In this document: positions 8,801 to 15,931 of the stretch, one piece after another
Layout of the letters: each line of letters opens with the position of its first letter
Numbering within the stretch: position 1 is the first letter of the stretch
Source: Geobacter sp. AOG2
Lineage (GTDB): Bacteria > Desulfobacterota > Desulfuromonadia > Geobacterales > Pseudopelobacteraceae
DNA length: 64,000 nt
Assembly (NCBI RefSeq): GCF_019972295.1
Contig: NZ_BLJA01000001.1
Location: 1,529,607 to 1,593,606, forward strand
Direction: 5' to 3'
Notes under the pieces: model-generated
Told to the model about the DNA's origin: nothing
Databases searched by the model: none
Seen by the model: only the letters and a program-made list of their open reading frames with translations
Made by a program: the position numbers and the translations under genes

Positions 8801-11800
8801 TTCCCTGGTTGTTATAGTAGAAGAGCACTTTCTGCCCATCGGGATAGGTTTGGCTTGCCACTCGGTCCAGGGAATCGTAGTCCCACTTCGTAGTCCAGGC
8901 AAACGCATCCATGGTTCGGTCTTCCTGGATCTTGCGTAACCTCTGGTCATAGGTGTATTTGGCAATGCCTGCGCCGTCGTTTACCTGGGAAAGTGTTCCT
9001 TTCAACTCCCGGTCGTATTTGTACTGTATATCCGCGCTGTTTGGATAGTCGATATAGGCTTTCCGGTTCAGTTCGTCATACTGGATTCGGGTAGTGAGGC
9101 CGCGATTGTCGGTTTGGGAGGTAAGATTACCGACCCTGTCGTAACCATAACTCCAAGCCCCGAGGTCGGGGTCATTCATCTGGATTTTGCGCCCCAACGT
9201 ATCATAATTGATTGTTGTCTTGTTTCCCAAGTGGTCGCTTATCTGCTTCAGTTCTCCGAGCGGGCTATAAAGATAGTTTGTCGTAAAATTGGCGTCGTCT
9301 GAGTATTCCACAACCTGTTTGAGCCGTTGCCCAGAATCAAACACATAGGACTTGTCGTGCCCGTTCTCATCGGTTTCAGCCACTATCCAGTGGTCGAACA
9401 GTCTGATTACTGTAGTCCCATCAGGGTTTGTTACCCGTGTGGGTCTGCCCATCGTGTCATAGGTATATGATACAGTTGGCTTTGTGGTGTCGGGTGTGCT
9501 GTAGTTCAAGGAATTGTCGGCAAGGTATGGATTGGACTGATTCTTCACCCTCCCCATCTCATCATAGAAGACATCTACAGCAATCCGGTTCAAGCCGTTG
9601 TTGAATTCAGATTTGGTCTGAATGAGACTCCCAAAACCATCTACGAACTGAATTGTGTCAAGCGTCCCGCTGCCTCCCGCAGTCTCCCTTTTTGATACCA
9701 TGATACTTTTCGGGGCAGGTCCATCGAGAAAGTATTGGAGGAACGTGGTTGGGTAGGTCTCGCTGTCGTACGGTTTTATTTCCTTTATCTTCCGTTGGAA
9801 GGTGTCAAAGACAGACTTCGTGACGAAGTTATTGGGATCTGTTTCCTGCAAGACCTCCCCGTTAGCAGGGTTGAAGGCCTTTACCGTCAAATAACCCTTG
9901 GCATCCCAAGTGTTCTCCGGGAAGGTGTTAAAGAGCGAGTCGTATGCCACTCTCGTGACGTGTTCTTCGGCATCGGTGGTCTTCGTACGATTCCCATAAC
10001 CATCATATTCATAAGTCGTAACCGGATTAGGAAGCTCGTCGAGAAAATGTACTTCCTTGGTTAGGTTTCCGATAACAGGAGGGGTATCAAGAGCGGAAGA
10101 ACCATCATAATAAAACCAGCTTTCCCTCAGCTTCGAACCGCCAACCGTGGCAGAAACATAGCTGTGATTCAACCGGTCCACGATCCAAAGACTTGGATTA
10201 TAGACAAACTCCCGATAGGTGAAGGTCTCATCCCCCGTTACAGAGGTGTCGCCGTAATTGATTTCCAGCCCGGCGTTCCCATAAGTGTCATAATTTTGGT
10301 ACTCTTTACGAGACTGCTTTGGGTTGTTAGCAAAACCGTCATAGATGTACTGGTCCATTGCGGCAAGGCTGCTCTTATATACCGGACTCACGAACTCGTC
10401 GCTCCAGGTGCTTGCCGTCAGTGCAAACGGCTTACCCGCGCTGGACCGTATCTCGGTGCTTGCTTCCTTGCCCTTTCTCGACTCGTCCTGGTGAAACGTG
10501 TGGATTACCTTGGAGCTGTCAGCCCGCGTTTCGGTTACTTGGCCGAATCCCCGGAATTCGCGTGTGGGAAAATCATAGAGGCCTTTGGCATAGGAGTAGC
10601 CGGTCGTGGCGGTAATGGCATGTGGCCCGGCAACGCCGTTGTTGGTTATGATAGAGTTAACCACCCAATAGTTGAACGGGAGCCGGGTGTTGTCGTATTT
10701 AATTGAGGAAGCATAACCTACCTGTACCGTCCCGCCCAGGGTATCGGTTACTTTTTCCAGTAAGTCTGCGGGGCCACTCTTGTTGCTGTAGATCGTCCAG
10801 TTAGATCCCAGCCCGCTAACCACATCCGGGAGGCCATCTCCATCAAGATCCAGCAAATCACGCCGGATATTGCCGGTGTCGTGCTCTGCATCACGGATCA
10901 GGCCGTCGCTGATGGGCATAGGCCAAGAAACCGGCGGGGTAAAACCATGGCCGGTGTTGAGTTGGACCTGTCCGCTCCCCATCACGATATCCGGCAAACC
11001 GTCACCATTGATATCCATGAAATCCCGCCTCACGTTTCCGGTTGAGTCGGTGTCGTTGATAAGATCCGAATCAACGTGAGTCCCCCAATATTCCGCAGGA
11101 AGAAAGTCGCTGCCGGTATTCAGGTACACCTGCCATAGACTGCCGCTGGAACCATCTGCCGGTCGCTTGGGATTAACAATGTCCGGGAGACCGTCGCCAT
11201 TGACATCGAAGTGCCCCACCTGCATTGCCGTTGTGTCGCCGCGGGTAAAGTCCTCAAGCCATGCATTCTGATGAGGCACGGCCCACTCACCGAAGTCGGC
11301 AAAACCGCTCCCGGTATTTCTCCATACATGCCAGGTTGTGTCGCTGTTTTTTCTGACAATGTCCGGTTTGCCATCACCGTTCATATCGAAAAAATCCTGC
11401 TCTACGTTCGGAGCGGCATTGTCGGGTAGCTGCACGGCCCGAAGGTATGCGGCAAAAGGGAGCCCCCATGACAGGGAAGAGTTAAATCCATTTCCTACGT
11501 TTTTCTGTATTGATAGCTGCGTATCATCGTTTGCCCATATAAAATCGACGTAACCATCGCCGTCAATGTCCATAGGGGAGCTTTTTGTGTTAGGCGGCTG
11601 ATTATCGGCGGGATCAAACAGATTACAGTGGCGGATAGCCCATTTTGCCGGTACGTTCCAAACGGTTTCGGTCGAGCTGAAACCAGTCTTGGTATTGAGC
11701 CAAACACTCCATGTCGTGTTGCTATCGTTGAAATTCACAAGGTCGGGCAGCCCGTCACCATTCACGTCAAAAGTGTCGGTAACGATGTCATTGCTATCCC

Positions 11801-12845
11801 AATTGTTCTTGCGAACCCATTTATCGGATGGAGCCGCCCAGGTTACACCGGAGGTAAATCCTTTATCCAAAGTTTTATAGGAAAACGTCGCCGGCGGAAG
11901 GGCGGATACGCCGTCAGCGCCGTATTGTGTTATGGAGGTAAGGAGTGAGCGATTTTGCGCCTCGTTGAGGCCATAGCCGAGCACATAGCGCCGGGCAAGC
12001 GACCCATTCACTTTTACCAGAATTTCACCGAGTCGGCGCGCTTCGCGGATTTCCGAGCCTTGCTCGATGGTCAGATACGTGTCGGGCTTGTCCGAATCTT
12101 CCAATTTGAACTCTATGGTGCGCTTCTTGTCGTTATTGTATTCGATCTTGCTCAGGTAAACAGCGCCGCGATCATTGGGGGTGGGATTTTCGGCATAGGT
12201 GTAGTAAATGCAGTTGCCGTTAGTGTCCTTAACCCGGTCCAGGCTCCAGCGGGTGACATAATGGCTGAAACTCGTGTCGGTCGCCTGAATCATGTTTTCC
12301 GAATCAGGGTTATATCCGAACCGGTATTCGGTGCCGTCTTTTGATGTAACGGTCCAGTAACTGCCCCTATCGTTGGGGGCTCCGGTCCCATGCCAATCGA
12401 CCTTCAGGTATGACTCAACGCGTGTATGGTAGTGCCCCTCGCCGGTGACAAAAACCAGATCATGCTTGGCGCCGTCCAGATACAGTTCAAAGGTGTCGTC
12501 GCTGGTATCCTTACGGGTGTATTGGATATTGCGCTGGATATAGCTCTGCGGGATTTCCCAGCCTGCTCCTACCCAGCTTGCTTTGCCCTTGGCGGAATGG
12601 CTGTTATAGCCAAGGGAGATTTTCGGGGCTAGACCGTTTGTCCCTGGCGGAACTTCAACCTTGTAGTTGTAGCTGAAGCTACCAGAGAAAAGGTCAGTCT
12701 GGAAAGCCCCCCAAGTATTCTTGTAGGGGCTGGCGGGGGCTTGGACACCGGAAAATTTGTAGTGCGGGTCGAGGTCGTCGGCAAAACAATCAATTACATT
12801 GAAAAATATAAATATTGCCATAGCTATACGAACAAATACTGTCAT
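5886..12845 (-). CDS. Giant secreted SpvB/VCBS/RHS-repeat protein with C-terminal dockerin
   Basis: 2319 residues. In order: signal peptide (1-22); SpvB-like N-terminal region (about 35-330, FSGSFSYNYKVEVPPGTNGLAP); six FG-GAP/VCBS repeats with Dx[ND]GDGxxD calcium loops (about 359-670); a TcdB-like middle; many RHS/YD repeats (about 915-1465, e.g. YDELNRKAYI, YGYDRVGNLTSQ); thrombospondin type-3 calcium repeats (about 1570-1640); a choice-of-anchor-D/ASH-like domain (about 1709-1800); a CHB_HEX_C_1-type domain (about 1906-1985); Ig-like domains; and a dockerin with two calcium-binding repeats (about 2248-2316). It lacks the RHS core and any toxin tip; those are on the separate gene upstream. 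It resembles the B component of Tc toxins fused to adhesion modules. It is probably exported to the surface. Confidence 0.9.
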   Translation of the reverse strand: MTVFVRIAMAIFIFFNVIDCFADDLDPHYKFSGVQAPASPYKNTWGAFQTDLFSGSFSYNYKVEVPPGTNGLAPKISLGYNSHSAKGKASWVGAGWEIPQSYIQRNIQYTRKDTSDDTFELYLDGAKHDLVFVTGEGHYHTRVESYLKVDWHGTGAPNDRGSYWTVTSKDGTEYRFGYNPDSENMIQATDTSFSHYVTRWSLDRVKDTNGNCIYYTYAENPTPNDRGAVYLSKIEYNNDKKRTIEFKLEDSDKPDTYLTIEQGSEIREARRLGEILVKVNGSLARRYVLGYGLNEAQNRSLLTSITQYGADGVSALPPATFSYKTLDKGFTSGVTWAAPSDKWVRKNNWDSNDIVTDTFDVNGDGLPDLVNFNDSNTTWSVWLNTKTGFSSTETVWNVPAKWAIRHCNLFDPADNQPPNTKSSPMDIDGDGYVDFIWANDDTQLSIQKNVGNGFNSSLSWGLPFAAYLRAVQLPDNAAPNVEQDFFDMNGDGKPDIVRKNSDTTWHVWRNTGSGFADFGEWAVPHQNAWLEDFTRGDTTAMQVGHFDVNGDGLPDIVNPKRPADGSSGSLWQVYLNTGSDFLPAEYWGTHVDSDLINDTDSTGNVRRDFMDINGDGLPDIVMGSGQVQLNTGHGFTPPVSWPMPISDGLIRDAEHDTGNIRRDLLDLDGDGLPDVVSGLGSNWTIYSNKSGPADLLEKVTDTLGGTVQVGYASSIKYDNTRLPFNYWVVNSIITNNGVAGPHAITATTGYSYAKGLYDFPTREFRGFGQVTETRADSSKVIHTFHQDESRKGKEASTEIRSSAGKPFALTASTWSDEFVSPVYKSSLAAMDQYIYDGFANNPKQSRKEYQNYDTYGNAGLEINYGDTSVTGDETFTYREFVYNPSLWIVDRLNHSYVSATVGGSKLRESWFYYDGSSALDTPPVIGNLTKEVHFLDELPNPVTTYEYDGYGNRTKTTDAEEHVTRVAYDSLFNTFPENTWDAKGYLTVKAFNPANGEVLQETDPNNFVTKSVFDTFQRKIKEIKPYDSETYPTTFLQYFLDGPAPKSIMVSKRETAGGSGTLDTIQFVDGFGSLIQTKSEFNNGLNRIAVDVFYDEMGRVKNQSNPYLADNSLNYSTPDTTKPTVSYTYDTMGRPTRVTNPDGTTVIRLFDHWIVAETDENGHDKSYVFDSGQRLKQVVEYSDDANFTTNYLYSPLGELKQISDHLGNKTTINYDTLGRKIQMNDPDLGAWSYGYDRVGNLTSQTDNRGLTTRIQYDELNRKAYIDYPNSADIQYKYDRELKGTLSQVNDGAGIAKYTYDQRLRKIQEDRTMDAFAWTTKWDYDSLDRVASQTYPDGQKVLFYYNNQGKLDNIPGIITKLDYNAAGQTTTKNYANGKGTTYVFNDKNLRLSSITTPAIQDLSYGYDFVGNILKITDGVAGKVEQFGYDGLDRLTSAGDSGYSASYQYNAIGNMLTSSLNNSSTSYSYGTGGIRPHAVTAMTVPQPVVESLLVAEVSTGKTYTTTGKVTLDNVTVGSPTDYMASENSSFTGAAWQSYLAKPVFTVSQGYEVKTIYFKVRNGNGESAVKSSTIEFLADSNGDGIPDKLDKDNDGIPDKWETAHGIDQSVAGHALLDTDHDGMSNLQEYLNGTNPNSADSDNDGLNDYAEIYVTKSDPNTIDTFQPPASENYSIRSGNFNAGADIRTGTINLVADRVGHQFFSATLVSNANIVVSPLSVDFGTVANGYRMEQITVHNLGENSVSVTGATVKGENSSYFTLTNDQCSNKSVPPSGVCTVDIKFVPGSSGAKGAYLEIQTDDSQTASFKVSLAGIALDQTAPVGSIIINNGISYTASPTVTLTLQASDPSGISQMCISNTNDCSTWEPFVLTRAWGLSNGDGNKIVYAAFMDVFGNESVRYSSSIILDTTPPVTTAVPAGGVYNSTQKVTLKANELATIYYTTNGSPPTTASAQYSAPIQIGATAILRFFARDVLGNSEAPKTANFTIDKVAPSLVLSTLSNDAFTNNAIMNISGSVSDENGIKELTINGSTVNIAEDGTFSQALPLKLGDNAITVVASDLVGNQSTDTRNIILNRTVPGIVITVPADNSRANSPVAYVAGTLAKDVVANLTVNGGSSQSVSITDNNFSATVNLVPGIDTIELTATDLNGKQTKAKRTVTHDNQTPTLAVTDPGQDIVTSLNSVTIRGAVSDALTAITISISNDSEIFTPAIANGIFEQVLTFKDEKTYQITVKATDEAGNSSAVMRNIIYRKLGDSDGSGDIGITDALKALKFVVGVEQPSDLEKARCDVAPLGLDGKPNPDGVIDVGDVVLILRKIVGLVNW

Positions 12846-12885
12846 AGGATAATCCTACTTAACATATTATTTACGCTGCATATAT

Positions 12886-14154
12886 TTACTTCAGTTTTGC
12901 TTTATAGTAACCTTTAATTCTATCATCTATTTTTTCTATTGTTTCAGTACTAACCTTACCAATTTTTTTATTGTTAATTGTTTTTATATTTATATTACTT
13001 TCTCTTATAATAAATTCATTATTTGATACTTTTATTACAACAGCTACATGATCTGCTTTGCCATTTTTAGACCGGTCCATAACAAGTACATCACCTTCAT
13101 CAACATTGTTTATACTATGATGATCAGATAGATAAGCATCCCTTTGTTTCAACCAATAATCCATAGTTTTAGTTGTACCGCCGTTGTCATATTCTGAATA
13201 TCCTAGTTGGCTGTAACTATCAGATATATTAGTAATCCCTTTTGCAAATGTTACACACTGGCCATCGCCATAAACAGCCCCGTCCTGAATATCCTCATGG
13301 ATATAGTGCGTTGGTATAGATGGCGGTGGCAGTAACAAATTGCTAGAAGTTAAATTTTTAATTGAAGACTGGGTTTCTGGGTGTTGGTAGGTCTGTAGCG
13401 CATTGTTTGTCGAATTAGTGAATAAGGTGTTCCAGATGCCTAGAAACCAAGAAATAATGCCCTTATTTCCTGATGGATCAATTAACTTAAGTGGATTGTT
13501 GTTTACATAAGAATAACGGTTAAGTTCCTGTGGGAGATAAATGTTAGGTGCTACCGTATCGGCCTGAGTAAAATGTTTTATTTGCGGATTGTAATACCTA
13601 GTCTCATAGTAATACCAATCTGTCGGCTTATCCTTCTCCTTGCCGGTGTAAGAATATTTTTCACTCCCACCTTCTCGTATCTCACCAAAGGGATAGTACT
13701 TTGTCCGCTCTACAAGCCCTCCAGAGGCGTCGGTTACGGCATTCGTGCCGCCCAAGTGATCGGAATGGTAATATGAAAGCTTTCCCGTCGTGTCTTTCTT
13801 TGCCACCCGCTCGCCGTTGGCGAAATAATAGCTGGTGTTCGTCTGGCTCTCATCGGTAATCTGAGTTTCGTAGTGTTTGCCGATGTAGTAGGTCGTGACG
13901 CCATTTTGCACTTTCTTGATCCGTTGGCCGTTATAGTCATAAACGTACTCTGCCAGCACAGCCCCGCTCGCATCGTTATGCCGGACCCGTACGAGTTGAT
14001 TGGCGTCGTTGTATTCATAATACTTTCCCTCGCCGCGAACCAAATTCCCGTTGGCGTCGTACTCATAGTTCAATGTCGTAGCGGCCACGGCTACCGCGAC
14101 AGACACCGTGAAAAATGTTATCGACACAAACAAATGAAAGAACATGCGTTTCAT
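12886..14154 (-). CDS. RHS-core protein with C-terminal CHAP-like amidase tip
   Basis: 422 residues: signal peptide (1-25), a few YD repeats, the conserved RHS core (HSDHLGGTNAVTDASG, YYPFGE, YTGKEKD, YYNPQIKHFTQAD, NRYSYVNNNPLKLIDPSG, ending near residue 229), then a variable tip. The tip has CHAP/NlpC-like catalytic landmarks: Cys300 in GDGQCVTFA, His369 in DHVAVVI, and Glu385 in IIRESNI. CHAP enzymes cut peptidoglycan amide bonds. The tip DNA is visibly AT-rich compared with the core, as in exchanged RHS toxin tips. It is 40 nt upstream of the giant RHS gene on the same strand. No immunity gene is visible beside it. Confidence 0.85.
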   Translation of the reverse strand: MKRMFFHLFVSITFFTVSVAVAVAATTLNYEYDANGNLVRGEGKYYEYNDANQLVRVRHNDASGAVLAEYVYDYNGQRIKKVQNGVTTYYIGKHYETQITDESQTNTSYYFANGERVAKKDTTGKLSYYHSDHLGGTNAVTDASGGLVERTKYYPFGEIREGGSEKYSYTGKEKDKPTDWYYYETRYYNPQIKHFTQADTVAPNIYLPQELNRYSYVNNNPLKLIDPSGNKGIISWFLGIWNTLFTNSTNNALQTYQHPETQSSIKNLTSSNLLLPPPSIPTHYIHEDIQDGAVYGDGQCVTFAKGITNISDSYSQLGYSEYDNGGTTKTMDYWLKQRDAYLSDHHSINNVDEGDVLVMDRSKNGKADHVAVVIKVSNNEFIIRESNINIKTINNKKIGKVSTETIEKIDDRIKGYYKAKLK

Positions 14155-14172
14155 TGCGTCCCTCGCTGGTTC

Positions 14173-15063
14173 CTATAGTTTCATTATGAAAGCCAGGGCA
14201 TAGTAGGGTGGGAGAATATTGTGAGGTTGGCCGCCCCCTGCGTTTTGAATGGCTGCATATGCCGTGTTTATTGTGATTCCGGTTGTCGAAGAGAATGAAT
14301 GCCAAACGTTGCTATATGACTGTTGCGTCCCGGTGTTGGTGGTATCCACATCTCCACCGGTCCCGGTATTTCTCGAATATGCTCCATGTCGATGCCCTGG
14401 ATCGGTAACAGCATGCGAGTGTCCTGAATCGGCATGGGTGTGAACCGGCATTTCCGATGTTGTTAAAACGTGCGTTGCTTCTCCGCCTGTCTGCCCTTTT
14501 GGGTAAGTGGCCCCGGCTCCCACGACAAATCGATCACGTAAATCCGGCGTTCCATTCGTACCGTTGCAGAGCGCCCATCCATCGGGTACTTGGTCAACCG
14601 CTCCGCTCCACATGATGATGCCGCCTTTGGGGATGCCGTTACCGGCTGCGAAAGCATAGCCGACGCTGGAGATCATCTGGCGCGGCAGCATTTCCGAATC
14701 ACTTCCCACCGTCACCCCAAGGTAAGCTCTGGGATATGTGGCAAAGAATGTTGAAGAGAGCGGACTAAATGTCCCCAGCATCACATTAAAACTACCATTG
14801 GTGACGCCGACGGAGCTTGTGGGCGGTGTAGCGGCGGTATCCCCCCATGTTTCATTCCACACGGAAGACCCGCCTGTCTGGGACGAATATATTTTGAAGG
14901 TGATTTTGTATTGACCATTCGCCACCGGCGTTCCGCTCTTGTCGGTCAAAGTCCCCTGATAGTTAATGACGTGAGGGACCTCGACCGCGAAAGCAAAGGG
15001 AACCGTGAAAACAATGAATGCCAAGGCGAAAAGACCGACTTTCAGCGATTTCATACGACGCAT
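14173..15063 (-). CDS. Exported phage-tail-collar-domain protein
   Basis: A 296-residue protein with a signal peptide (ends near AFAVEVP), an N-terminal beta domain that starts VINYQGTLTDKSGTPV, and a phage tail-collar domain at about residues 142-225 (PKGGIIMWSG, PDGWALCNG, TPDLRDRFVVGAG, then HTH/HSH/GHRH histidine runs typical of collar proteins). The C-terminus (PPYYALAFIMKL) is the usual end of this family. A strong AGGAGG precedes the ATG at 15063; a longer frame from 15105 lacks such a site. It is the first gene of the riboswitch-led operon, 18 nt before the RHS-CHAP gene. It is not prophage: no other phage genes are near and it is exported. Confidence 0.88.
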   Translation of the reverse strand: MRRMKSLKVGLFALAFIVFTVPFAFAVEVPHVINYQGTLTDKSGTPVANGQYKITFKIYSSQTGGSSVWNETWGDTAATPPTSSVGVTNGSFNVMLGTFSPLSSTFFATYPRAYLGVTVGSDSEMLPRQMISSVGYAFAAGNGIPKGGIIMWSGAVDQVPDGWALCNGTNGTPDLRDRFVVGAGATYPKGQTGGEATHVLTTSEMPVHTHADSGHSHAVTDPGHRHGAYSRNTGTGGDVDTTNTGTQQSYSNVWHSFSSTTGITINTAYAAIQNAGGGQPHNILPPYYALAFIMKL

Positions 15064-15175
15064 AACAAACCTCCTGCATAAACTCGATTTCAGTCCACTA
15101 TTCAAATGGTTGCATAACCATCAATTTGCTGTTTTAATCGTTTGGTTTGGTTCAGGAAATGCAAACTCAAGGCAC

Positions 15176-15223
15176 AAAAATGGCCGAGAGGCACAAAGGG
15201 GTATATCCTTTGGCAGCTCGGCC
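15176..15223 (-). terminator. Riboswitch expression-platform terminator
   Basis: On the minus strand GGCCGAG (15223-15217) pairs perfectly with CTCGGCC (15188-15182), with a second inner stem CAAAGG/CCTTTG-like between them, followed at once by ATTTTTG. The first arm is part of the aptamer's 3' conserved segment, so folding of the aptamer and of this hairpin should be mutually exclusive: ligand binding would favour read-through. Confidence 0.75.
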
Positions 15224-15290
15224 ATCTTCGTAATGAATGAAGACCCGCGGCTTTCCGCCCCCTCCTCGCGGAGAGTTAGGCTTTATCGGG
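15205..15290 (-). promoter_or_regulatory. GEMM-I-type cyclic dinucleotide riboswitch aptamer
   Basis: Read on the minus strand, the leader contains the GEMM-I pattern: AAAGCC then a P2 stem CTCTCC-GCGA-GGAGGG closed by a GNRA tetraloop, the GCGGAAAGCC junction, GGGTCTTC paired with GAAGA across a short loop (P3), and GGCCGAGCTGCC (GEMM consensus GCCGGGTTGCC). It ends about 140 nt before the collar gene. GEMM-I aptamers bind c-di-GMP, and the GEMM-Ib subclass in Geobacter binds cGAMP. The base preceding the conserved GC is A, as in GEMM-Ib, but the 5' strand has an extra base, so ligand choice is uncertain. Confidence 0.78.
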
Positions 15291-15441
15291 GATGATATTT
15301 ATATTTGCGGCTTATATACGATTTTCTTCCGCATATTCCGCAAAATGGAGTGAAATAGCAATGATCGCTCAAATGACTGATTTAGCGATACTGTTTTAGC
15401 TTCTACAATAAGTTGAAAAGGAATACAACAAATAAATCAGT

Positions 15442-15489
15442 ATGTTAAAAAAATTAACACTATTTATGGAATGTTAAAAAAATTAACAT
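15442..15489. repeat. Tandem 19-bp palindromes upstream of hsdR
   Basis: Two copies of ATGTTAA-AAAAA-TTAACAT, at 15442-15460 and 15471-15489. The second is perfect over its 7-bp arms; the first has one mismatch at its last base. Their starts are 29 bp apart. Inverted arms, A-tract spacer and tandem spacing look like paired operator sites, perhaps controlling the restriction operon that starts about 450 nt downstream. Confidence 0.6.
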
Positions 15490-15706
15490 TTTTATGACAT
15501 TTTATTGAATATCCTGATATCACACGAAGTAATAAGCATCAAAGCGCCAAACATTTAATAAATTGTATCATTTTGACCTATTGCTGCGCACTGTGTTCAG
15601 CAAGTTGACTCTTCGGTCGTTTATCTATATGCGTTGTCAGTGCTGATTGTAGATTCAATATATTCAAATAGCCGAGCACAACGCCAAAACTCCAATATTG
15701 GAAAGA

Positions 15707-15847
15707 GTGACGTCAGGAGAGGATATAGACGTTGAATTCGGTGAAGATTGCACAATATGGGGACTTGGCGCATATGAGGGCAGCTTGGGTGATAATGTAA
15801 TGATAGCGAAAATTACATGCCTTGAAGAGTGGTCAAAGATGCTTTAA
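15707..15847 (+). pseudogene. Possible 3' fragment of an unknown gene
   Basis: An open stretch of 46 codons from a GTG (VTSGEDIDVEFGEDC..., ending EEWSKML). The frame is open a little further upstream without an ATG, to a TAG near 15650. The composition looks protein-like (acidic, with Trp and a clean C-terminal helix), but there is no good ribosome-binding site or start, so I read it as the tail of a gene whose 5' part was lost. No family recognised. Confidence 0.25.
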
Positions 15848-15931
15848 CGGTGAGGGTTTCAGTGGCTTTTTGAGGCAAATTCTGGTATGAAGACTCATCT
15901 GTTCCAATCCAGTATAATTGGGATTGTTCAT

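Larger units (their letters stand above)
15291..15931. other. AT-rich intergenic region between the riboswitch and hsdR
   Basis: 640 nt between the riboswitch and the restriction operon. It is clearly AT-rich from about 15300 to 15560. It holds two near-identical palindromes (15442-15489) and a short open fragment (15707-15847), described separately. No convincing complete gene or RNA was found in the rest. The hsdR promoter must lie here but no hexamer pair stands out. Confidence 0.6.
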
